A DNA stretch of 64,000 nt, from positions 1,483,986 to 1,547,985 of the forward strand of contig VYZB01000095.1 in the NCBI GenBank assembly GCA_013397455.1, given 5' to 3'. The stretch comes from Crotophaga sulcirostris. Taxonomy: Eukaryota > Chordata > Aves > Cuculiformes > Crotophagidae. Shown here in pieces: positions 13,101 through 24,943 of this stretch (positions are counted from its first letter, which is position 1; each line of letters starts with the position of its first letter). The position numbers and the translations under genes were made by a program. Under the pieces are notes generated by a model, which saw nothing but the letters and a program-made list of their open reading frames with translations, was not told the origin of the DNA and did no database searches.

Positions 13101-16100
13101 AAAGCCAGGATTTTCATTTGCTTCCCTCTTTTGAGTTTCCTTGAGCAAAGCATTTCATCATTACAAGCCACCTTATTATACAAGGGAGATTAAACCAGAG
13201 CGGGGATTACCCTGCTCAGGTCAGCAGAATCATTGCCCTTTACCTACAGGAATAAGAGAGACAGCCTAGATACACAAAGAATACAGAAAACAAAAACATG
13301 CAGAAAAAAAAAGCAACAGGAACCTGTTCAATAGTTTTTACCTTTGAAAAACCTTGTATGCACAAATCTACCTAAGCAAGGCAAACATAACTAACCAGGA
13401 GCACACAGACAGGCAAGCACAAGCAGCAGGTTTGCTATGACAAGGCTTGTCACACTTGCTGAGCCCAGGGATGACTGGAAGAAAGGTCTACATAACTCAC
13501 AATTTGAGTAGCCACCTCAGGAAAATTGAGCTATGTCTACTTGTCCATCTATACCAGCTGAGGACTTGGCTTTTAGCTTACATAATTGGCCCTGGAAGAA
13601 TGAAACAGTGAGTGAAATGTACCTTACAGGCTTACATCATGCTCACAATACCTTATAAATTACATAGAAAGCTCTTGGCCGTGTTGTTAAGTTGGCCTTT
13701 TTTTCAAAATTCTTTCAGGCCTTTTTTTGCAGCAATACTTATCTATAACACAGTGTGACTCTACATACATTTCACATTGTAAGTCACAGGTTTAGTCAAT
13801 GTAACAGAAGGATCCCTTGAGGCCAAATCATCCACTCCTTACTTGTTTAACACTCTCCCCAAATCTAACGTTTGTGGCATTTTCCTCTTTCTCTGCAGAC
13901 TCCTTTAGAATGTCTGATGAATTTAATTTCTTAATTGTGAAGATTTAGGGCACACCATGCAATGCAAACCCAGGTGAACTCTGCCAAGCCTTCAAAGTCA
14001 GAGATTGCCAAGAGCCCTTGTACCCTTTTGTTCCCTGTGGGACACACACCTACTACAATCAAAGGAAGAAAACAAAGCAATTCCACAGCCAAGTGCCAAT
14101 AAAACTCACTGACTCGGAGCTCACTACATCTGGAAACTGTAATGGATATGAGAGATAAGTGCTGCTAAAAGAGAAGGAAATTTGCAATAAAGCACACTGC
14201 TTGTAGCTACATGGTCCAGTTTCTCCTGGGGTACCAGCTCCCTGCTTACACAGAGGAACTGTCACTTTCTAATGAAACACTTTCTAAATGAAAACAATTT
14301 CCTTTCCCTGTTCCAAATGCATCTCAAAAGCCACGGAATGAGATGGGTTGCTTTCTGAGTTAATTGAAGGAATTGGTCTGCAAGGAGGCAAGTCTAGTTA
14401 AAGAAGGTAACTTGCCTTTACTCCTACTGCAAAGCTGTATTTTCTCCACCTCCTTTGCACAGTTTCTTCCTTTTCTGCCTCATCACAGATTAAGTAGCAG
14501 TTCCAGTTCTTTGGCTAAAAGTATGCTAAGGGCACTGCTGCACTACTACCTATTTTTAGTTCATTGCCTTTTGTACCAACCTATGGCCATAGCTGTCAGG
14601 GGATAATAAATTTAAATTCAGACTCATTTCCATTTTGAAACACAATTTAGTTGGTTGGTTTTTCTTTTGTTTTGTTTTTCTTTGACTCCTTTTCAGTAGC
14701 CCAGTTTCCTTTCCCAGTTGCCCAGGAAAGTCCTACCACCTGCAGTGAACATGTGAACAACGTGAACATTTCTTCAGCATGAACAAGCCTCTGCCAGGGC
14801 ATTTTGACACCTTTCCCCCTCACCAGACTGGGGATGCTGCAGCTGAGCCATTGCTGCACGGACCTCAAGCGTTAGGGCATCCCTGCAAAAATGTGTTTTA
14901 CAAGTTTATTCCTTGAACATACATATTCTGCTACCACTTCTCATCACATCAAGGGCAATCTTGAGTTACTTCCAACACAAACAAGCATAGCCTCTCCAAA
15001 CGCAGTCTGCCTATCAAAGGAAAATACTCAATATAGTTGAAAGCAATGTTTATTTCTAAGGAAAGCAACAATAACTCCACAACCATCAAGGACTTCATGC
15101 AGTATTCATTATTAATAAAGTATTCAGGTCAGTAGTGACAGGAGAACATGCAACCTTCTTTGAAGCTACGAACTTCAGTCCCCCAAGCCAATATAAAAAT
15201 CTCATTTAGCAGTGTTTGGCTGTGTGAGGAATTGGGGGAACTTGTCTAAATATGATTTATGAATTCCATTGTGCTTTTATGAACTACCTGTACCCTTATG
15301 TCTTGTGACTCTTTGTACTGTCTCACGACTACTTTTTATTGTATTTTGCCTTATGGTTCTTACGCTAAGGACACAAGAGAATAGTTTTGGTACATCTGCT
15401 GTTAAATAATTGACAGTTAAGGAGTACAAGTTGCTGAATAGACCTAATCTGGGGAGAACAAATGACTTATGGCACTCTAGATAAGCCAGTTTTCTCCAAT
15501 TTCCTTGTAGACACCTGAGATTTGAAAGGTTGTGCTCTACCCAGAAGCAAAACAAACAGATGAGATATTAGCAAGAGTTCTTAAAAGAGGCATATTCTCA
15601 GCCAGGTACTGAAGGGACTTGGAAAGAAAGTCCACTCAGCAAGAGTATTTCTCACTTTTAAGTTGTGATCTCTAACTTGGCATAATACTGTGCTTCATAA
15701 ATACACAGGCTAACCTAAACGTCTAGCACAACCCCATTCCTGTGCCCGTGAGCATCTGTGGCTTCCCTAGGAAAGCAGGTCTCCTCATGCTGATTGTGCT
15801 GCCACCTCATCCCAGTCACAGGACGGGTAAGCAGAGATAACCAGGCACACCACAAGTGTGTTACTGCCGGACTGCTTACATTATAGGACTTCCATGGTTA
15901 AATAAACAAAAAATATTTTATTGCTGACAATTTATACAGGATTTTATGTTCCTAACAAGATCTCCGAGCCTTATAGTCAGCTCATGAAAGAGGATGAGCT
16001 GACAGTACAAAGGAAGAGCAGCAGCAGAAAACAGAACATAAATGATAAAACAGAGTTTGAAGCCAAACAGCGGTGGATGGTTTTGGCACAAGCATCTCTT

Positions 16101-16215
16101 TCATGAGAGAGCATTCCTCTTTGTAAACTTAGCCAGGAGCCTTTTAATTTCAGCAAAATGGAACCAACTATAACATCTTTATTTTCCTCTCTGTAATACG
16201 ATCATTTTGCCTCTG

Positions 16216-16232
16216 AAAAAAAAAAAAAAAAA
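16216..16232. repeat. Poly-A tract (17 A)
   Basis: An uninterrupted run of 17 adenines, with a second 9-base A run about 33 bases downstream. No retroposon body is recognisable immediately upstream. Confidence 0.8.
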
Positions 16233-18741
16233 GCAAGTTCTGCTTACAGTTTAACTGGCTTCTGGAAAAAAAAAATTTATTTTGAAAACAGGTGGATTTG
16301 AGTTTTTATAGACTACTTTGGAGGCACAAGAGAGTCCCAAAGATGTGATCTAAAGACCAACATAGTCAGCAGAGGAATTCCTACTGACTTCAGCCCCATA
16401 TAGAGTAGAGAGGGGATTTTGTCAGACTTCTGTGACCTCTAATTTTGCCCAATCAGAGAACAAAACAGTTGAGTTCTTGGAATGGATATGCTTGTCCACC
16501 GCGAGATAATGTTGCCAGTGTAGAGAAGATGGATTTGTCTTTGCCACATTGGAAAACACTGCACCACAGGCTTTTCAGCATGTCTCTCTTTCCTTGGCAT
16601 AAGGCAAATTAACTGAAGTAATATACAATGTACAGAGCTAACATACACAAACCCTTTTGGCAAGCAGAAGTTTCAGACTCTGCTACTTTCATGTCACCAT
16701 TTTGTTACTCCAGAAGCACTGCAGGCCTAGCTCTATGGTGCATTGAACTTGTTAAAAAGGCTTAATGAATAAAACAAATGCATGCACAAATGAGTGACAA
16801 ATAACATTAATTTCAGCAAGTTTTACTCTGGATAGGTTTCTATTTTATCTTGATTCAGAAAAATGCAAGCTTTTTTAATGCCATCTAACAAAATAAAGGG
16901 GCTTTTTTCAGTCAGTGGAAACACTAACAATCAATACAAAGCAGATCTTTTATATCAAGAAACGTGTCTACCTTAGTAGAAGAAATGAGTGAATAAATTT
17001 TATCCATTTAACAATGGATGAACATATGCATTTTTAATGTTTTAATTGTAGTAAGAGGGCATTTTTTTCCTTCTACTGCAAGGAGAAATTATTGATATTT
17101 TTATATACTTTCACAGACTTTGTACCCAGTTCTGCCTGAACACAGCAATATTCCAAGAAAAAGCTAGTAGAAGACAAACAAACAGGGGTGGGCTGCTATT
17201 TAGCCTCGTTGATAACTTGAACTAAATGAGAAATTTTAAATACCTAATACTGGTAGGCTTTCTTAGATCTGCTGCAGCATTGTATTCCCGTGGGAGGGTT
17301 GTAGGTAAGATAGAATTACATTTGTATTTATAATTGTGTTTTATAGAACACATAAACAAAATAGGTAAAAAAACAACAACCAAACAAACTACAAATCTAT
17401 TTTCTTATAACAGTATGTTAACAACTACACCAGCCAACAGCTCAAGGTCTCTACATTTCAGTGAGAAAGTCAGCTACTAACACTTGGATATTTTACCATT
17501 GAAAGCATTTCCTAAACTTATTCAAATAACCCACTACGAAGTTTCTACCTTTGAAATTAATTTTAAAAAGGTTCTATCAAGATAAGAATCTGAAAAGATT
17601 ACTGCAAACACCTTTTGGATAATGTTATGAGTCCCACACAAAGAATTAATTTAGGGTGTTTATTTTTAAAAGTTTCTTTGTGTAGCAAAACCCAGAAAAT
17701 GAAGTGGTAGAAAACTGAACATGAATAGCAAATAACAAAGATTGGAAAAGGACATAAAGACAGCTTTAATAGTCAGGGAACATTTAAAAATAGCAAGTTA
17801 AGACAGACGTCTTCCATATAAAAAACAACTCTACTGCAGGGTGACATCAGCCCCCACTAGAAAGGGTGAGATATTCCGAAGCTATTTATAGTCTGTAAAA
17901 AGACTGCAATTTTGAGACAATTTTAGGAGAAAGATCTGACAACATTATTTTACAAGGACTTTGTTTTGGTTGTGTCAAGTAATTACTGCAGATATAACAA
18001 CATGCCTGATGTACACTGGAACATTTCGGTTCCTGTGCTATTACTGAATACCTGACTTTCAATTTAGAGAGCAAATGGGGTTTGTCAGAACTAAAAAGCA
18101 GTTATTTCTAAGAAAAACTGAAATATATATAAGCAAATTAATGAACAAACTACTTAGGTTTGATAATTCTGCTTCAGTAAGCCACTGTTATTGGGATATG
18201 ACTGTCTAATCTTAGTTACATGGATGTGTAATCATTATTCCTTCAGTATTTATAATAGAGAACTCACGTACTAGTTTGAGTTGTTGGTGAATGTGGTACT
18301 TGCTATTTACCACTAAGGGATGATTGTACTACTTATCCCAGAAATGTCTTCCCTTTTACCTAAGATCCCATTATAGAAATTAGTAAATAACCCATTCTTT
18401 CACAACAGGATGTGAGCAGAGACACCAAGGTCATTAGCAAAGATCTCTCCTTTTCTTCACAATTTGAGAAATGATTAAAGTAAGCATGGGAAGAAGCATT
18501 CTGGCCTCTGTGAATTTAATGGAGCTTTGATACTGACTTCATAGCATAATGGATAACTATACCTTAAACTCTAAGGTATGCTGAGCTTTTTGCTTCTCAG
18601 CACAAAGGGGAAGAAAACAGTGACTGTCTCTCATGGTGCTGCATTGCAAATGAGTAGAAATCGAGGCACCCAGCTAAGCCTTTCTTTGGGCTGAAAATTT
18701 AGATTATCCTTTAAGACTATCCTAATGAAAGCAGGTATATC

Positions 18742-19333
18742 TTAGTTTAACCCCAGCCAGCAACTAAGTAGCACACAGACACTTGCTCACTACCCCTTCG
18801 GTGGGATGGGTGAGAGAATCAGAAGGATAAAAGTGAGAGAACTCACGGGTTGAGATAAAGACAGTTTAATAGATAAAGCAAAAGCCGTGCACGCTAGCAA
18901 AGCAGAAGTAGTAATTCACTCACCACTTCCCATCAGCAGGCAGGTGTTCTGCCATCTCCAGAAAAGCGGGGATCCATCATGTGTAACAGTTACTTGGGAA
19001 GACAAACATCACCACTCTAAACATCCCTCCCTTCCTTTTTCTTCCCCTAGCTTTATATGCTGACAATGACATCACATGGTGTAGCATAACCCTCAGGTCA
19101 GTTGAGGTCAGCTGTCTCAGCTGTGTCCCCTTCCAGTTTTCTGTGCAACCCCAGCCTCTTCTCTGGAGGGGTTGGGTCAGAGGCAGAAAAGGTCTTGACG
19201 CTGTGTAAACACTGCTCAGCAGTAACTGAAACATCCCTGTATTGTCAACAGCCCTTCCAGCACAAATCCAAAACATCGGTCCATACTAGCTATTGTGAAG
19301 GAAACTGACTCTATCCCAGCCAAAACCAGCACA
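18742..19333 (-). mobile_element. Solo LTR of an avian endogenous retrovirus, minus strand
   Basis: Read on the minus strand, the element starts TGTGCTGGTTTTGGCTGGG at 19333 and ends GCTGGCTGGGGTTAAAC near 18745. These are the characteristic two ends of an LTR family common in bird genomes. In order it shows a conserved U3 start, a TATA box (CATATAAAG, 19051-19060), a GGAAGGGAGGGATGTTT stretch just downstream, an ATTAAA-type polyadenylation signal at 18865-18870 followed by the typical CTGTCTTTATCTCAACCC, and the terminal CATCCCACC...GCTGGGGTTAAAC part. About 590 bases is a plausible full LTR length. No internal retroviral gene adjoins it, so it is a solo LTR. The exact family name (ERVL- or ERV1-like) is not certain from the sequence alone. 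A clear target-site duplication could not be confirmed. Confidence 0.85.
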
Positions 19334-22300
19334 CATGCACAAAACATCTCCCATTTATCATGTCCCATCCAGGACCTTACTGCGATTTTTGTGGCTGTAA
19401 CTCACGCCCAGCAATTTGGTTCCATTCTGAAACCACTGAGCTGGTAATCAATTTCCCACTGTTATTTGGGTTGAATCTAAATCTAAAAATAAAACTACTA
19501 ATATATTACAAGTATGTACTAAATCTGCTAAGTATGGGCTGTCAGATCACATTAAAACATGTGCCCTGAAGCTGTAGGTGGTATGGCAAGTAACCTGTGA
19601 TACATGATAGCATTACTGACCTTTGAATTGTACAATTTATAAGAAGGTAAACACCAGGATTTTTTGCCTTGCACATAAGCTAAACCAGAAGGCAAAAAGC
19701 CTCATGTTGATATTGTAAGTAAAGTTGTCTGTAAAGCCTGCTAAAAGTTAATATTGTACATGAATTCCTTTATACTAATTTTAAAGCAAATCCTATCATT
19801 CTTTTGTTGCTTTCAGTTTTTATCTCTATGTATTCCATATAGATGAGAATCTGCAGCTACTATGACTCTATTTGCTATAACAGTTTTCACATCTAATACA
19901 TGCTTCAGCTCTCAACTGAGGCTCCAGGACCTGCAGGATGTACACCAATGCCTGAAAATCCTGCCACAGGATCTTTCTCATGGAACGATTAATATTGGTT
20001 TGAAGGTAATCATGCAAAAGAAAACATCATCTGCAACACGGGAGTTTGGCTTAGCAGTAAATATTCATTGTAGTAAAGTGAAGGAAAGAACAGTCAAGAA
20101 TGAACTCTTGGAAACTACTTATGCTGCATATAAGTTCAAGTTTTGGCACTGGGAAGTTCACACAGAAAAAGCAAACTATAAGCAATTTTTATGAATCTTT
20201 TAATTCTTTCCAGTTACAATGCACTAAGGGCTCTGTTTTAACTCATGTTTTTCCACTAGCTGATGCAAACCGTATGCTTCCAACAACAGATGAGCAATTC
20301 AGAGATTGTTCTGGGCACCGTTAGGGTAGTGACCTGTATGTCATTGTGGGGAACCCAAGTGCCCTAACCACCTTCTCTATAGGCTCAATTGACCATCACC
20401 AGGCCTGCTCATTATTTGCTTCTTCCTGGAGAACAACAACAAAGCCAAACCATAGAGGTTATGCAGATGGCAAATCCATCGTGGCCCAGATCCAGAAGTC
20501 AAGTGTGCAGTACTACCAGTAACAGGGGAGGCAGCATGGAACAGTTTCATAGACATTACAAATGGCATCAGAAAACCCAGCAGCATTAGATAACAACTAT
20601 CTTTTGGATTAATCATTTTATAGAATGTAATTGTGATCTTGTTATGGCTCCAGGCAAATAGAGAGGCATTTACTGAGGAACGCATCATGACAAAGAGTTC
20701 AGTTTGGGCTTACTTTTAACCTCAGAACATCAAACAGTGGGCAATTATCTCTGATCATATTTCAGACCTGTGTCCAAAGACCAAATCCAAATGATTAGTG
20801 ATGTTGGACTTTATTCTGTTTCAGTTCACATTGATATAAATTGGGAACAGCACCACTGAGTTTCATCAGTGAGAGACCAATAAAAGTATTATCAGAATCA
20901 TGTGTATGATTTGGAGTGTATTGTCAAGTCTGTGCACACTTATGCTGCTGGGACACATTTTCAGCAGCAATAAACTGGTACATATTCACTGAAATCAGGG
21001 AAGCTACAATAATTTTGACCAGCTGAGCTGATGCCCCATATTCTCAGAAAACATTGATTTGAGAATAGAATCTGAGAAGTTAATCACACTTCATTCTTGG
21101 GGGAAGCTCTGCTTCTGTTGAATTCCCTGTCTACAGTGTTTTTACAGACCATTTTTGAATTCTCTTGCTAGGTTTCCTGTTTTTTAAAACGTAGTTTGCA
21201 AGCCACTTGCAGATTTTTTCTAACTGTGAAACTAGCAGAAAAGGATTTAAAAGCCTTCAGGAAACATTTGAGGTAATCCAGAAAGATTGAAGAGTACAGA
21301 TGTACCTCCCAGGATGCAAGGACTAATGCATGTAATAACTGTATTTCTTTAAAATGACTTTCTCAGGCAGAGTTAAAGGCATAGATGTAACTAAGGGATT
21401 GGACTCAGGCCAAGTGGTAATGGCTCTGCTGTTTATCTTTTTTCCTTTTTTTCCATGCCCCCTCCAGTAGAAAGAGCAGAACAAGCATTTTACTAAGAGA
21501 TTTAAGGTTTGCTTTCACTCCCTCTCTTATTTAGACCTCCAGCCCCAAAACATTTTTGGATCACACAAATCAAAAACTAAATTGACTAAACCACAGCAAG
21601 ACCAGAAACCCACTGCTCAGGCTTTTTTTACTCTCTTTGTGTACTAGGAAGAAAAGAAAGATAGATAAGACAGTATTCAATATTTTAATATTAATATAAC
21701 AAAGTAGGAAGAGTGAAAAATTGTAAGTTATAGAGAGTGCAATTTAGCAGTGGCCACTGTCAACAAGGCAACTGGGATTTGTCTTACATCAAAGCTATTT
21801 TCTTAACATTCTTATCAAGAGCCCACGAAGCAGATTCTGCAAAGAATGTTTTTATTTTTTTCTCTCCCTGCTCTTCATATAAACACATATACTCCTGCTT
21901 ATACATGAATCTTACCTGAAGAGACCAAAAAAGATATTGTATGCTAGATCCATCCTCCTGCCCAGGAAGGACTGCTCTCTGTTGTGTTTATCTATATTCA
22001 CAATGAGGTGGTTAAAAGCTTAATCCGTACTGTCTCACAACCTCTCTCCAGTCCACACTTATGTCCACTTATTGTACATATAAGGGGCATCCATTCTCCT
22101 TAGAGAGCTAATATGAACAATTAAGTACTTACATAGAGCTTAGAATAAAGTTTTGGGGCCCTGTTCTGGATATTTTAAATTGTTCAAGCAGCAATAGCAA
22201 CTGCTTCTGCCCCTCTCACAGTAAATGCTGTTTGGAGACTACCCTTGTGCAAAGCACATGTTACATCCTATAGAAAGGTAAACATGCCTAGGCCAGAACA

Positions 22301-24379
22301 TAGGACTCCATATAAAGAAAGGCATGTGGTTTTAATTCTTCAGTATTTTATGCATTTCTAGTTGTTATGCTTTTTACAGCCAACAACTTATTAAGCAGGT
22401 CTTTAGGACACTAATTTACAGATATATTCCTAAAAAGCCTCAAGTGCCTAGCACAGAAACGATTCAATGCTACATTTACTTCTCTTCTTATTCCAGGCTC
22501 TACTAAGACAATAGAGTGACAGGTCTTGAGCTTTGGCTAAGAGAACAGTGTTTCTCTTACTCTTTTTAGCCGTGCTATTACGACTTATTTTCCAGTGCCT
22601 TCCCCTGGACTAAGTTCAGCTTTTTGAAAACCATGCCGCAGAAAGCAAAATTTGGCCCATTTCCATCATCTTACAAAGTAATTTTCAAGGTTAACCACAG
22701 GAAAGGCAGATGAATTATGTGGAAACAATCATCTGCAAAGACCTTTCTTCAGGTGCTCTTCCCCATCCTGTCTATTTGCTCAGCATGCACTGTGGCAGTA
22801 GACACACAACACACTATTGATCAGCAAATTGGTCAAAGAATTTAGATTTATGCAGTGCAATAACAACTAGGTCCACAACAAGGCTTGCAGGGAGAAAATA
22901 AAGAAGAAAACTCAACTAAATTCCTGCCAAAATCTCTGGGAAACAAAAACAACCCTATAATACAATCCTCTTTGCAAAAATGCTTCAGGGTGTCTATGTT
23001 CCAGAGATAGGAGCACAATAAATTAACTTAAGGAGTGGATGCCTAGGACAAAACCCTGTGGGATACCTGAGCCAACCCAACAGGTGGAGAAATTGAAAAC
23101 AAATTGATAGCCTTGGGACAGGAAATATTAGAACCAAGCAATTATAGTGCCAGACAGTCTAGCATGAAAGGCAAGGAAAGCCAACAACGATTTGCATCGA
23201 TATAGCACCATGAGTACGACATGTCAGGTGCTGTACCAGAGCTTTGCACAGCAATGGAACACCATAATGCACCACTGCTAAAGGTAAAGAAGAAGGAAAA
23301 AAAAAACCAAACAACACAAAAATCCAGATCAAAACAACAAAAAGAGGAGTTCTTTTTAAGCCATAAGAGAGTGGTTTCTGTCATGTGGGAGGAAAGAGAC
23401 AGGTAGCTGATCTGAATATATACCTTCAATAGTATCTGAGGAGATCAGAAAATGTGAGGTTTCTTTTACGTGGTTTGCACAGCACCCCTGGAAATCAGAA
23501 CTTGCACAATGGTTTTGTTCTCCAACACGAACAGAAAAAGCAAAAGGAGGAGATCTCTTGTTACACGTTTCCCCATTTTCATTTTATTTTTTTTACCTCT
23601 ATACTCTTCCAACCGGCATGCTATATAAATGCTGCTTTTTAGGCTCAGTGCATTTTAATTTTTGTTCTATATGTGATGCAAATAGGCACCTGGGCCACTT
23701 TGCCTCTGCCCTGAAAGCTACATCTGAGGTATCAATTCTGCAGAATCAACTCCTGACAGCTTTAAATTGTGACCTTTCATTGAGTACACCTTTCCTAGGA
23801 GCTGCTAAAAATTTATGATTAACTGCAGTTCCAACATTGCTGCCAGCTCTGTGCTGTTCTCTCTATATGTACATTGTTAGATTCTCTGCTTATATGTGCG
23901 TTATTAGCATTAAGGCTCAGAAAAAAAGCCACACTCCATAACTGGCTGCTTAAAGCCCTGTTATGGGGGAAAAAAAAGTGAACACATGATGAGTTTTCCA
24001 CTTTGCCCCACAGGCTAAAACAATCACTGGACCTGTGCTTGAAATAGTGTGGGTACCACCTTATCTCTGAGCTCCTGGTACACAACCCATCCCTACCTTG
24101 GAGGTAAGAGGTGGCCCTACCGTAGATATGCAAGGAAATGGGATTAGAATCCACCATTTCAAGACACAATACATGCTGTTCTCTCTCCTAAGGAGTCAGG
24201 AGCTTGACATAGGAACTGTGCATCGAAGGTTTCTAGGAAAATCTTCCTCACAGATGTATTTGGAAGGCTTAATATTTTGAAAGCAGATAACCAATAGAAA
24301 GTGCCAGAGAAGCACTCTCTATAATTACAATTTTACCACTTGAAAAGCTTGGCTATGTCATAGAAGTGGCTCAATTAAG
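19334..24379. other. Non-coding single-copy DNA
   Basis: No gene is recognised. Frames at 19862-20194 and 20377-20688 reach 103-110 codons but overlap other frames and show no domain. A short stretch near 23041-23072 reads on the minus strand like the reverse-transcriptase word GIPQGFVLG, but the frame closes almost at once and the neighbourhood does not support a LINE with confidence. No long simple repeats are present. Confidence 0.55.
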
Positions 24380-24409
24380 TTGAAATGCAGGACTGCTCCT
24401 GATGGTGCA

Positions 24410-24943
24410 ATGGTTGTGAATAATATAAAACATTTCCTAGTCTCCTGGAAACATGCTGATTATGGGCACAAAGTACAGTCTATTTTCTTTCTGAGCACTG
24501 AGGCTCAACACATTTACTTACATTTGGAATCAGGACAGCTACTGTCTTTTTTAATACAACTTTATGTCATTTATGCTTCACATCAAAATAGCTCTGCTAC
24601 AGGCAGCACAGGAGTGGATGCTTTTGGGAACCTGTTTACTTCCCCAAACAAAGTCTCAGTAAAACTGCCACAGCTCTCCCTGACTGCTGCAAAATTCAAG
24701 GTACTTTGTGAGACAACAGAGAATCAAATCAAAGGGAGCAAGGAAGCTCTTGTGAGTACTGCTGATTACACTGCACTAATGAAAAAGGCCTGGGATTCAA
24801 ATGGTCCTACAAGAAGAAACTTGACTACAGAGAAGACCTTATTTAATAGATTATTTCTGCAAGTCTTCCAAGACACTTTACTAGGCAACTTAATGCAGGA
24901 GTGCATGCAAAGACCAGATAAGCAATTCTGGGTAACAATCTAA
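24410..24943 (+). CDS. Unrecognised 177-codon open reading frame (doubtful)
   Basis: This is the longest ATG-initiated frame in the window. The frame stays open upstream to a TTG at 24380, and the first ATG is at 24410. The predicted product is about 177 residues, with one moderately hydrophobic stretch near residues 48-58 (LLSFLIQLYVIY) and no signal peptide, zinc finger, coiled coil or catalytic motif that I recognise. The ATG context (GGTGCAATGG) is mediocre and no promoter or polyadenylation signal is obvious nearby. In DNA of about 38 percent GC, a stop-free run this long is uncommon but not extraordinary across 64 kb on both strands. It may be a chance frame, a decayed exon, or part of a long non-coding RNA. 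I assign no function. Confidence 0.15.
   Translation: MVVNNIKHFLVSWKHADYGHKVQSIFFLSTEAQHIYLHLESGQLLSFLIQLYVIYASHQNSSATGSTGVDAFGNLFTSPNKVSVKLPQLSLTAAKFKVLCETTENQIKGSKEALVSTADYTALMKKAWDSNGPTRRNLTTEKTLFNRLFLQVFQDTLLGNLMQECMQRPDKQFWVTI

Larger units (their letters stand above)
9601..18741. other. Non-coding single-copy DNA
   Basis: No gene or mobile element is recognised over this stretch. It holds short homopolymer and dinucleotide runs, such as (GA)n at 10124-10140, A runs near 11623-11637 and 13011-13024, and a 17-base A run at 16216-16232. A small partial tandem duplication lies near 10670-10715, where a GGGCAAACT-containing unit is repeated. Open frames are all below about 100 codons, overlap others on the opposite strand and have no recognisable motif. 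Confidence 0.6.

Noticed and set aside
18977..19308. Open frames of 68 and 99 codons on opposite strands
   Set aside because: They lie wholly inside the solo LTR, whose sequence is regulatory rather than coding.
23041..23072. Minus-strand reading GIPQGFVLG, like the reverse-transcriptase motif of LINEs
   Set aside because: The frame closes within a few codons on the downstream side, the upstream residues do not resemble a LINE, and no other reverse-transcriptase block was found nearby. One nine-residue match is not enough.
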